Shown piece by piece: positions 50,726-58,315 of a stretch of DNA of 64,000 nt. This DNA comes from UMGS363 sp051881815. Its GTDB lineage: Bacteria; Bacillota; Clostridia; Oscillospirales; Ruminococcaceae. The stretch's first letter is position 1; every line of letters begins with the position of its first letter. Position numbers and translations under genes: made by a program. The stretch lies in NCBI GenBank assembly GCA_051881815.1, contig JBJEQP010000083.1:62001-126000 (forward strand), written 5' to 3'. Below the pieces are notes generated by a model. It was not told the DNA's origin and did not search any database. It was given only the letters and a program-made list of their open reading frames with translations.

Positions 50726-51067
50726 ATGGCAAAATATAACAGGATCAAAGATCTGCGTGAGGACAGCGATAAAACCCAACAGGAAATCGCTGATTACCTT
50801 GGAACATCATCACAGCATTACGGAAAATATGAACTTGGACGGGCAGAAATACCGTTTGACCGTGCCATTATGCTTGCAAAATACTACAATGTCAGCCTTG
50901 ATTATATTGCAGGACTTACAAACAACAAAAAAGGCATATCGGGAAGCTTTTCCGAAGATCGCCAGGAAATACTCAAGCTTATTGAAAAGCTTTCGGATGA
51001 AGAAAAAAAGGATTTTGCGGCGATACTCCAAGCTATACTTGACAAACTTAATAATACTAATAACTAA
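50726..51067 (+). CDS. XRE-family transcriptional regulator
   Basis: 113 residues. Cro/C1-type HTH at about 6-63: RIKDLREDSDKTQQEIADYL, GTSSQHYGKYELGRAEIPFD and LAKYYNVSLDYIAGLT. The C-terminal part (about 75-108, ILKLIEKLSDEEKKDFAAIL) is helical. GAGGTG precedes the ATG at 50726. It diverges from the FnIII-C39 operon and probably binds the repeated boxes in the 120-base spacer, repressing that operon and perhaps itself. Confidence 0.9.
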   Translation: MAKYNRIKDLREDSDKTQQEIADYLGTSSQHYGKYELGRAEIPFDRAIMLAKYYNVSLDYIAGLTNNKKGISGSFSEDRQEILKLIEKLSDEEKKDFAAILQAILDKLNNTNN

Positions 51068-51090
51068 TAATTGGTTATTGGTATTATAAA

Positions 51091-51128
51091 AAAACAGCAG
51101 ATCGGACAAAAGCCTGATCTGCTGTTTT
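51091..51128. terminator. Bidirectional terminator
   Basis: Stem AACAGCAGATC / GATCTGCTGTT, A run before and T run after. Serves the XRE gene and the convergent esterase gene. Confidence 0.88.
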
Positions 51129-51147
51129 GCTATGCGATTTTTTAATT

Positions 51148-51666
51148 TTACAATTTCCCCAGAACCTTTGAAAAGAACCTCTCCAAAGGAAGCGTGCTTC
51201 CCGAATGTCCGCCGTTCGGCACGACCTCAAAATGAGTATTCCTTAATAAGTTCCTTGTCATATCATGCGTGTCGATGACCTCATCGCTGCCGCCGACTAT
51301 CGTATAAACCTTCTTTTCGTCAATTCCCGAAAGCTCCCCGAAAAGCCGTATAAACGGTCTTATATCGCCCTCATAGCCAAGCCTCGGAAGATGAAGAAAC
51401 GGCATCAGGCACGGATTGATAAGCACCGCAGGAAGTCCGAGCCGCACCGATATCAAAGCCGCAAAAAATCCTCCAAGACTTGAACCGATAACGACCTCTG
51501 CGCCGCTTTTCTCCGCTTCTCTGCAGAGCATTTCAAGTATTTCATCGGGTGAAAGAGCGTCGTAATCAACAGTAAGAGAAACGGCTTCTTCCCCGATAGC
51601 TTTCAATGCTTCATAGGAGCTGTTTCTTCCGCTGCTTTTATAGCCGTGTATGTTTAGTATTTTCAT
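51148..51666 (-). CDS. YqiA/YcfP-like alpha/beta hydrolase
   Basis: 172 residues. MKILNIHGYKSSGRNSSYEA at the start gives the oxyanion-type HGxxSS motif, the nucleophile lies in VVIGSSLGGFFAALISV, aspartate in VGGSDEVIDTHD and histidine in VVPNGGHSGSTLPLERF. This is the UPF0227/YqiA esterase group. Cytoplasmic, natural substrate unknown. Monocistronic. Confidence 0.88.
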   Translation of the reverse strand: MKILNIHGYKSSGRNSSYEALKAIGEEAVSLTVDYDALSPDEILEMLCREAEKSGAEVVIGSSLGGFFAALISVRLGLPAVLINPCLMPFLHLPRLGYEGDIRPFIRLFGELSGIDEKKVYTIVGGSDEVIDTHDMTRNLLRNTHFEVVPNGGHSGSTLPLERFFSKVLGKL

Positions 51667-51689
51667 TTTACTGTTCCTTTCAAAATAAA

Positions 51690-51718
51690 TTGACTTTTTT
51701 CGTGCAAAATGATATAAT
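51690..51718 (+). promoter_or_regulatory. Promoter of DUF5662 gene
   Basis: TTGACT (51690-51695), 17-base spacer, TATAAT (51713-51718). Confidence 0.85.
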
Positions 51719-51752
51719 AAAAGTATAATAACTAAGGCGGTGCTGAAATCCT

Positions 51753-52331
51753 ATGAAAAATCCGAACAAGCTGACGCTTTCAAATATCATAAAGCACATT
51801 AAAACCGTTACAAGACACCGTGCGCTCGTCTGCAAAAACTGCTTCCGTGCAGGGATTTATCTTCAGGGACTTACGCACGATCTTTCAAAATTTTCCCCCG
51901 AGGAATTCTGGATAAGCTGCAGAATGTATCAGGGTTCACGCAGCCCGAACGAGGCCGAACGTGAACTCAAAGGCTACAGCAGCGCATGGATCCACCACAA
52001 GGGCGTGAACAAGCACCATTTTGAGCATTGGACGGACTACAACCCCGTTTCAAAAAAGGTCGAACCCGTAAAAATGCCTATTGAATATGTTATTGAGATG
52101 TTCTGCGACCGTGTTGCCGCAAGCAAGGTCTATATGGGCAAGAATTACAACGACAGCTCACCGCTTGAATACTTTGAACGTGCAAAGGGCAGAAGGCTCA
52201 TCCATCCCGAAACCTCCGACCTGCTCGAAAAGCTTCTTATAATGCTTGCGGAGAACGGCGAGGATTTCACCTTCGCATACATCCGCCGACACATGAGGAA
52301 GCTGAAGCGTTTATACAAGAAAATGAAATAA
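51753..52331 (+). CDS. DUF5662 family protein
   Basis: 192 residues. Conserved GLTHDLSKFSPEEFWISCRM, AWIHHKGVNKHHFEHWTDYN, MPIEYVIEMFCDRVAASKVY and the basic end MRKLKRLYKKMK. The HD and HHKGxNxHHxEHW motifs look metal-binding and place it in DUF5662, a family found in Clostridia and phages with unproven function, possibly HD-like phosphohydrolase. Own promoter; a branched terminator structure follows. Confidence 0.85.
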   Translation: MKNPNKLTLSNIIKHIKTVTRHRALVCKNCFRAGIYLQGLTHDLSKFSPEEFWISCRMYQGSRSPNEAERELKGYSSAWIHHKGVNKHHFEHWTDYNPVSKKVEPVKMPIEYVIEMFCDRVAASKVYMGKNYNDSSPLEYFERAKGRRLIHPETSDLLEKLLIMLAENGEDFTFAYIRRHMRKLKRLYKKMK

Positions 52332-52345
52332 TCTAATAGATCGTT

Positions 52346-52470
52346 AAGTCAAGTTTGAAAGGGAAGCCCTTTGGCATTTCGTAAGTTTCTATACGATATA
52401 TCCAAAGCCGGCGCTCGGTACCGGTAATGCTTTTTTACCGGTACTTTCCCGAACAGCTTGACTTTTTTAT
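52346..52470 (+). terminator. Three-way-junction fold ending in a T run
   Basis: Closing helix AAGTCAAG (52346) / CTTGACTT (52457), GGGAA / TTCCC, branch 1 CTTTGG / CCAAAG with inner TCGTA / TACGA, branch 2 GTACCGGTA / TACCGGTAC. Six T follow. It terminates the DUF5662 gene from the plus side and abuts the mtgA stop. Confidence 0.8.
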
Positions 52471-53177
52471 TCCTCGGACAGTATTTCGCCGATGTCCTCT
52501 TCGTTGATATACTCTGCGGAGAGCATAGCTTTGAGAACCTCTTCGCTGCGCTTTCTGACCTCATCGGGAGCGTTTTTCACGGAGTATTTCGACGGTGCAT
52601 TCGGTATTCCTGCAAGCTCTGCACACTCCAAACGGGTAAGCTCGGACGGCTTTTTCCCGAAAAGCTTCTCGGAAGCCTCACCTATGCCGCTGCAGCCGTC
52701 GCCGAAATAGATGCTGTTGACGTAAAGCTCCAGAATTTCATCCTTGCTGAATTCACGTTCAAAAGCAAACGCTGCGAATATCTCCGCCACCTTTCGGTCA
52801 ACGTTTTTTTCCTGCGTGAAAAGCTCATTTTTGGCAAGCTGCTGCGTTATCGTGCTGCCTCCCTGAACGGGCGCACCTGCGTTTATGTTTGCGATAAGCG
52901 CACGGAATATAGAGCTTAGCTTTATTCCGCCGTGCTTATAGAAATCTCTGTCCTCTATCGCAACAACTGCTTTAAGATAGAAGTCGGGCAGCTCGTCTAT
53001 CGGTGTAAAAAGAGGGTCGCTTTTTATCTCTCCCGAAACGGCTGACAGGGAGCGGTAGTCCACCTTTTGTTTATACAGAATAAAGCCTTTTACTCCGAAA
53101 ACACAGCCGATTATAACGGCAATTACCGTCAAAAGGATAATAAGATTTACAAGAATATTAAGTATTCGTTTTAGCAT
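52467..53177 (-). CDS. Monofunctional peptidoglycan transglycosylase (GT51)
   Basis: 236 residues. N-terminal membrane anchor about 5-32 (ILVNLIILLTVIAVIIGCVF), then a GT51 domain with the family motifs VVAIEDRDFYKHGGIKLSSI (catalytic EDxxFxxHxG), GGSTITQQLAKNELFT, RKVAEIFAAFAFEREFSKDE and ELYVNSIYFGDGCSGIGEAS. No transpeptidase domain follows, so it is an MtgA-type enzyme that polymerises lipid II. The ATG at 53177 follows AAAGGA by 6 bases. Confidence 0.92.
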   Translation of the reverse strand: MLKRILNILVNLIILLTVIAVIIGCVFGVKGFILYKQKVDYRSLSAVSGEIKSDPLFTPIDELPDFYLKAVVAIEDRDFYKHGGIKLSSIFRALIANINAGAPVQGGSTITQQLAKNELFTQEKNVDRKVAEIFAAFAFEREFSKDEILELYVNSIYFGDGCSGIGEASEKLFGKKPSELTRLECAELAGIPNAPSKYSVKNAPDEVRKRSEEVLKAMLSAEYINEEDIGEILSEE

Positions 53178-53293
53178 AGCCTGTCCTTTCATTATGTCGA
53201 ATTGTTTTTTTGCTATGTCACAACATATGGTTGATAAACGTTGAAATTTGCCTATAGCAAGACATAAAAATAGACTGACAAAAGGAGGCGAGG

Positions 53294-53375
53294 GCAAAGC
53301 TTGAAGAGTTAGGAACGAACCCGTAGGCAGGCTTGCCGCCTGTCAAGGGTGAGTGACGACACTATTCAAGCTTTG
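53294..53375 (+). repeat. Fold-back family A, copy 4 (short form)
   Basis: 82 bp. Arms GCAAAGCTTGAA / TTCAAGCTTTGC and core GGCAGGC-TTGCC-GCCTGTC with flanking TAGGAAC and CAAGGGTGAGTGACGAC, clearly related to the core of copies 1-3 but without their two outer helices. The right arm is the 3' end of the DUF4279 reading frame, including its stop codon. Confidence 0.82.
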
Positions 53376-53830
53376 CACCGCCGAACTTGTCAGGAAATTT
53401 TTGTGGATTGCTATAATTATTATCAGAATCATAAACGTACATATCAATATCTATTTTTGTTCTTGTTGCATGACAAAAATCAATCACATCAAGAGGTGGA
53501 GCAAGACACGGATTTGTATTACCAACATAAATAGTGGGAACGATTTCTAAAGTCATCGTAACATCGTATTCTATTCTTATCTGATCAAGCAGAGAGATTT
53601 TATCCTGTAACAAAGAGATAGTCTTTCTCATCTGATTTTCAACTTCAATATCATATTCGGTACACCTTCCGATTTCCCAAAGAGCAAAATCGTATTTTGT
53701 ACCATTACGTCTTAAATCTCCGATTTTCCAAGACCTCTCGGGGGGTAAGATTTAATAATTCAGATACTTTGTCAGGATTAAAATTTCCAACTATCTTAAA
53801 ATATGTATAACAGCTATTTCGAGTGTTCAT
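53362..53830 (-). pseudogene. DUF4279-like gene broken by one extra C in a C6 run
   Basis: Reads MNTRNSCYTYFKIVGNFNPD, KVSELLNLTP from the ATG at 53830 (GGAGGG upstream), then shifts frame at the run CCCCCC (about 53741-53746). Removing one C restores ERSWKIGDLRRNGTKYDFAL and the rest to the TAG at 53362, 155 residues in all. The NLTPERSWKxGD segment and the IDIDMYVY end are like DUF4279, a family often found as immunity-type genes. It may be a pseudogene, a phase-variable gene, or a sequencing error. Confidence 0.7.
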
Positions 53831-53880
53831 TTATCCCTCCATATTTCGAATTTACATTCAGTTTATCTACCCGATAAACA

Positions 53881-53993
53881 GAAATTTGCCGCAAATTGTA
53901 GGGGCGGATTCTATATCCGCCCGATTCACGGGATATCGTTACACGGGCGGATATGGAATCCGCCCCTACAAATTAAACATTGAAACAAATTCC
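53881..53993. repeat. Palindrome family B, copy 1
   Basis: 113 bp. Arms TTGTAGGGGCGGATTC / GAATCCGCCCCTACAA, inner CCGCCCG / CGGGCGG, and outer GAAATTTG / CAAATTC. Nearly identical to 58818-58931 (about two differences). It lies in the likely 5' region of the DUF4279 gene. Confidence 0.93.
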
Positions 53994-54039
53994 GATTTTT
54001 AGGGCTGTTATTTTATCGACTATGTATTTATTGTATATG

Positions 54040-54068
54040 ATTATAGCAGGGAAACTATCTAAAATCAA
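54040..54068 (-). promoter_or_regulatory. Promoter toward the DUF4279 gene
   Basis: Minus strand TTGATT (54068-54063), 17-base spacer, TATAAT (54045-54040). The transcript would run through palindrome B copy 1 into the gene at 53830. Confidence 0.65.
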
Positions 54069-54192
54069 CCATATGTTGTTACACAGCCATGTTTTTATAG
54101 CATTAATTTACCACAAAAAAGCGGAAATGGCAATAGTTTTTGCGGTTAAAATTCAGTTACAATTTTTTGCTCGGAAATTCACAAAAAACCGA

Positions 54193-54221
54193 TTGACATT
54201 TCAGCTCTTATCTGTTAGAAT
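54193..54221 (+). promoter_or_regulatory. Promoter of GH3 gene
   Basis: TTGACA (54193-54198), 17-base spacer, TAGAAT (54216-54221). Predicted start near 54228, 34 bases before the ATG. Confidence 0.8.
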
Positions 54222-54261
54222 ATCTTCAAAATATTACGGTAAAAAACGGAGGTTGAAACCT

Positions 54262-57033
54262 ATGGGTATGACTTGGACGCTTGACTGGGCAGATTATACT
54301 AAAACCGCAAGACAGATGGTAGCCGAGGGCTGTGTGCTTCTCAAAAATGACAACTGTGCTCTCCCCTTGAACAACGGCTGCAGAGTTTCTGTTTTCGGAC
54401 GTATGCAGAACCACTATTATAAAAGCGGCACGGGATCGGGCGGAATGGTAAATGTTTCCCGTGTTGTAAGCATCCTCGACGGGCTCCGTGAGGATAAGGA
54501 CATTGTTATTAACGAGGAGCTTGCCCATATATATGCCGAATGGGAAAAGGAAAACCCTTACGACAACGGCGTAGGCTGGGGCTCGGAACCGTGGTCGCAG
54601 GCTGAAATGCCGCTCGATGACAAGACCGTTTCACAAGCTGCAGCCGTTTCGGACGCTGCCGTTGTTATAATCGCCAGAACCGCAGGCGAGGATATGGACA
54701 GCAGAAACGGGGAGGGCGGTTATCTTCTCTCCGCACTTGAAAAACAGATGCTTGAAAAGGTCAGAAAAGCATTCACAAGAATGATCGTTGTCCTCAATGT
54801 CGGTTCGATAATTGATATGAGCTTTGTTGACGAGTTCTCCCCCGACGCTGTTCTTTATGCTTGGATGGGCGGCATGGTCGGCGGAAACGGCACAGCCGAC
54901 ATTCTCACGGGCAAGGTATGTCCCTCCGGCAAGCTCACCGATACTATCGCATACAAATTAAGCGATTATCCTTCACACGATAATTTCGGAGATGACGAGC
55001 GCAACTTCTACAAGGAAGATATTTACGTTGGTTACCGCTACTTTGAAACATTTGCACCCGAAAAGGTAAGATACCCGTTCGGCTTCGGACTTTCCTATAC
55101 AAGCTTTGAAGTCGAAACCGTCGGTGCAGACGCAGGCAAGGACAAGCTCCGTCTGCGCATTATCGTAAGAAATACGGGAAATGTAAGCGGCAAGGAAATC
55201 GTTCAGATCTACGCCGAAGCACCGCAGGGCAAGCTCGGCAAGCCGCTGCGATCCCTTATCTCATTCAGAAAGACCGATCTTCTTGAACCCGGCGACGAGC
55301 AGGAGCTTCTTATTGAGATCGACTATTCCTACCTTGCATCCTACGATGATTCGGGTGCAACGGGCAACAAGTCCTGCTACGTTCTTGAAGAGGGCGTGTA
55401 CAATATCTATGTCGGCACGGATGTAAGAAGCGCCGAAAAGAAGCTTGACTTTAGCATCGCAAATACTATCGTTACCGAACGGCTTGAAGAAGCGCTTGCA
55501 CCTGTTGAGCCTTTTGAACGCTTGAAGCCGATCGTTTCGGAAGACGGAAAGGTCACCGCTTCTTATGAAGCTGTTCCGCTCAAAACCGTTGACGAGGAAA
55601 AGCGCAGACTGGAGAACCTTCCTCCCGAGATACCGCAGACAGGCTTTAAGAACGTTGATCTGCTGTCGGTTTTCTGGAACGTTGTTCCTATGGAGGATTA
55701 TATCGCACAGCTGAGCGATGAAGACCTTGCCTGCATCGTCAGGGGCGAGGGCATGGGCAGCTCAAAGGTTACTCCGGGAACGGCTGCTGCATTCGGCGGA
55801 ATAAGCGACAGTCTGCGCAAGACAGGTCTTCCGATAGGCTGCTGCGACGACGGTCCCTCGGGTATGCGTCTTGACAGCGGCGCAAAGGCATTCAGCCTTC
55901 CGATCGGCACGATGATAGCCTGCACATTCAACCCCGATCTTATCGAGCTGCTGTTCGTTTATGTTTCGATGGAAATGGTCTATAACAAGGTCGAATGTCT
56001 GCTCGGACCGGGAATGAACATTCACCGTCATCCCCTCAACGGACGCAACTTTGAATATTTCTCCGAGGATCCGTACCTCACGGGCATCATTGCAAGCGCC
56101 CAGCTCCGAGGACTTCACAATATGAACGTTACAGGCACTATCAAGCATTTCTGCGGCAACAATCAGGAGCACCGCCGCCACTTCATAGACACCATTGCAT
56201 CGGAAAGAGCGCTCCGTGAGATCTATCTCCGCGGCTTTGAGATGGCTGTCAAGAACGGAAAGGCAACATCAATAATGACCACCTACGGCTCCGTCAACGG
56301 ACTCTGGACAGCAGGAAGCTACGACCTTACAACGACCATTCTCCGAAAGGAATGGGGCTTTGAGGGAATCGTTATGACCGACTGGTTCGCTTCGATAAAC
56401 GAACGAGGAAAGCCGCAGGATAAAACAAACTTTGCCGCAATGATCCGTGCGCAGAACGATCTTTACATGGTAGTTCCCGACGCTTCACGCAATTCAACGG
56501 GCGACAACCTCCTCGAAGCGCTTGCAGACGGAAGACTCACAAGAGGCGAGCTCCAGCGCTCGGCTGCGAACATCACACGCTTCCTCATTAATTCCGCAGC
56601 TCACGACCGTGATCTCAACATCGGCGATACGGTCAAGATCATAAACCGTCCGCAGGAGGATCTTGACGTTATCATTGATGACAATATCAAGATAATCAAG
56701 TTTGAGAACGAGCTTGAGATCGACCTGACCGACAGAGAATCGGGCATCGGAACAAACTATATCTATCAGCTTGAACTCCGTGACCGAGGCGAATACAGCG
56801 TTACACTTACGGGCAGCTCCGAGTTGAGCGAGCTTGCACAGATCCCCTGCACGCTCTTCTGTACGGGCACTCCTGTCGGAGTGTTCGTCTTCAACGGCTC
56901 GAACGGTGAGGACGTTACAATTGAAAAGACTGCAAAGCTCTGGGGCAACACCACAGTTATGCGCCTTTTTGTCGGTCACAACGGCGTAAAGCTTAAAAAT
57001 ATCCGTTTCAAGCTTATCCAAAAATACGATTGA
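54262..57033 (+). CDS. GH3 beta-glucosidase-type enzyme with reversed domain order
   Basis: 923 residues. The alpha/beta sandwich comes first (ARQMVAEGCVLLKNDNCALP about 15-35, then PSGKLTDTIAYKL), followed by an FnIII-like domain (YPFGFGLSYTSFEVETVGAD about 275-400) and then the TIM barrel (GPSGMRLDSG about 530; KHFCGNNQEHRRHF about 630; nucleophile aspartate in GIVMTDWFASINE about 707). Normal GH3 enzymes have the barrel first; the reversed layout is known from Ruminococcus albus. No signal peptide, so probably cytoplasmic on imported oligosaccharides. ATG at 54262 has GGAGG 9 bases upstream. Confidence 0.93.
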   Translation: MGMTWTLDWADYTKTARQMVAEGCVLLKNDNCALPLNNGCRVSVFGRMQNHYYKSGTGSGGMVNVSRVVSILDGLREDKDIVINEELAHIYAEWEKENPYDNGVGWGSEPWSQAEMPLDDKTVSQAAAVSDAAVVIIARTAGEDMDSRNGEGGYLLSALEKQMLEKVRKAFTRMIVVLNVGSIIDMSFVDEFSPDAVLYAWMGGMVGGNGTADILTGKVCPSGKLTDTIAYKLSDYPSHDNFGDDERNFYKEDIYVGYRYFETFAPEKVRYPFGFGLSYTSFEVETVGADAGKDKLRLRIIVRNTGNVSGKEIVQIYAEAPQGKLGKPLRSLISFRKTDLLEPGDEQELLIEIDYSYLASYDDSGATGNKSCYVLEEGVYNIYVGTDVRSAEKKLDFSIANTIVTERLEEALAPVEPFERLKPIVSEDGKVTASYEAVPLKTVDEEKRRLENLPPEIPQTGFKNVDLLSVFWNVVPMEDYIAQLSDEDLACIVRGEGMGSSKVTPGTAAAFGGISDSLRKTGLPIGCCDDGPSGMRLDSGAKAFSLPIGTMIACTFNPDLIELLFVYVSMEMVYNKVECLLGPGMNIHRHPLNGRNFEYFSEDPYLTGIIASAQLRGLHNMNVTGTIKHFCGNNQEHRRHFIDTIASERALREIYLRGFEMAVKNGKATSIMTTYGSVNGLWTAGSYDLTTTILRKEWGFEGIVMTDWFASINERGKPQDKTNFAAMIRAQNDLYMVVPDASRNSTGDNLLEALADGRLTRGELQRSAANITRFLINSAAHDRDLNIGDTVKIINRPQEDLDVIIDDNIKIIKFENELEIDLTDRESGIGTNYIYQLELRDRGEYSVTLTGSSELSELAQIPCTLFCTGTPVGVFVFNGSNGEDVTIEKTAKLWGNTTVMRLFVGHNGVKLKNIRFKLIQKYD

Positions 57034-57260
57034 TACCGATCATAAAAATAGACCTCTCATTTTTTGAAGTTTTGCATAAATTCCCTTGCGTAATTTGCAG
57101 GGGAATTTATTTTTTTCGAAAAAATTCAAAAAAATTTGAAAAATCTCTTTTAATTTCCTGCAAAATATGTTATAATGTCAAAGTGAGCTGTTTTTTACCC
57201 CAAAACAAGTTTTTTCAGGGCAATTAAATAAAAAACTAAAAAAATAACGGAGGAAGTAAA

Positions 57261-58250
57261 ATGAGTAAAATTCGTATTGGCATCGTCGGCTACGGCAATC
57301 TTGGCAGAGGAACGGAGCTTGCTATAAGACAGACTCCCGACACAGAGCTTACGTGCGTTTTCACAAGACGTGATCCGTCTGCTCTCAAAATACTTACAGA
57401 AAATGTTCCCGTATATTCGATCAACGACCTCGAAGCACATAAGGACGACGTTGACATCCTTATCCTTTGCGGAGGAAGCGCAACCGATCTTCCCGTTCAG
57501 GGACCGAAGCTTGCCGAAATGTTCAACACTATCGACAGCTTTGACACTCACGCAAAAATTCCCGAATACTTTGACGCTGTTGACGCAGCTGCAAAGAAGG
57601 GCGGCAACGTAAGCATCATTTCCGTGGGCTGGGATCCGGGTATGTTCTCGGTAAACAGACTTTATGCAAGCTCTATCCTTCCCGAGGGTGAAAACTATAC
57701 ATTCTGGGGCAAGGGCGTAAGCCAGGGTCACTCCGACGCTATCCGCCGCATCGAAGGCGTTGCGGACGCACGTCAGTACACCATTCCTGTTGAAGCGGCA
57801 GTTGAAGCTGTAAGAAGCGGCTCTAACCCCGAGCTCACAACACGACAGAAGCACACAAGAGAATGCTTCGTTGTTGCAAAGGAAGGCGCTGACAAGGCTC
57901 TTATCGAAAAGACTATCAAGGAAATGCCCAACTACTTCGCAGACTATGATACGACCGTTCATTTCATCACCGCAGAAGAGATGAAGCGTGACCACAGCGG
58001 TCTTCCCCACGGCGGCTTTGTGATCCGCAGCGGCAATACAGGCGTAAACAAGGAAACCTCGCACGTTATCGAGTATTCTCTCAAGCTCGGCTCCAACCCC
58101 GAGTTCACATCCAGCATCCTCGTTGCTTATGCAAGAGCTGCGGTACGTCTTTCAAGAGAAGGACAGACAGGCGCAAGAACAGTATTCGATATCGCTCCTG
58201 CATACCTCTCCCCCAAGACAGGCGCAGAGCTTCGCAAGGAAATGCTTTGA
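57261..58250 (+). CDS. ddh: meso-Diaminopimelate dehydrogenase
   Basis: 329 residues. Rossmann motif RIGIVGYGNLGRGTELAIRQ at 4-23, then DILILCGGSATDLPVQGPKL, FDTHAKIPEYFDAVD, IISVGWDPGMFSVNRLYAS and WGKGVSQGHSDAIRRIEGV, all characteristic of Ddh. It aminates tetrahydrodipicolinate to meso-DAP in one NADPH-dependent step, giving lysine and peptidoglycan precursor. GGAGG before the ATG. A -10 box TATAAT at 57171 without a clear -35 may be its promoter. Terminator follows. Confidence 0.96.
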   Translation: MSKIRIGIVGYGNLGRGTELAIRQTPDTELTCVFTRRDPSALKILTENVPVYSINDLEAHKDDVDILILCGGSATDLPVQGPKLAEMFNTIDSFDTHAKIPEYFDAVDAAAKKGGNVSIISVGWDPGMFSVNRLYASSILPEGENYTFWGKGVSQGHSDAIRRIEGVADARQYTIPVEAAVEAVRSGSNPELTTRQKHTRECFVVAKEGADKALIEKTIKEMPNYFADYDTTVHFITAEEMKRDHSGLPHGGFVIRSGNTGVNKETSHVIEYSLKLGSNPEFTSSILVAYARAAVRLSREGQTGARTVFDIAPAYLSPKTGAELRKEML

Positions 58251-58267
58251 TCTAAACAAGAATAAAA

Positions 58268-58315
58268 ACAACGCTTCCGTTTGTCTTTACCGTCAAATGG
58301 AAGCGTTGTTCTTTT
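58268..58315 (+). terminator. Terminator after ddh
   Basis: 11-bp stem ACAACGCTTCC / GGAAGCGTTGT with additional TTTG / CAAA pairing, then TCTTTTATTT. Can also serve the convergent VOC gene. Confidence 0.88.

Larger units (their letters stand above)
53220..54079. repeat. Pair of 16-bp inverted repeats around the DUF4279 locus
   Basis: ACAACATATGGTTGAT at 53220-53235 and its exact reverse complement at 54064-54079, 828 bp apart, enclosing repeat A copy 4, the broken DUF4279 gene and palindrome B copy 1. No target duplication is visible at the outer edges. The right copy overlaps the -35 box of a minus-strand promoter, so a regulatory origin is equally possible. Confidence 0.6.

Noticed and set aside
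53220..54079. A complete insertion sequence between the 16-bp inverted repeats
   Set aside because: No transposase frame is present and no target duplication flanks the repeats.
57195..58064. Long open frame antisense to ddh (289 codons)
   Set aside because: It is the shadow of a GC-biased real gene; no ribosome site or family motif, and ddh itself is unmistakable.
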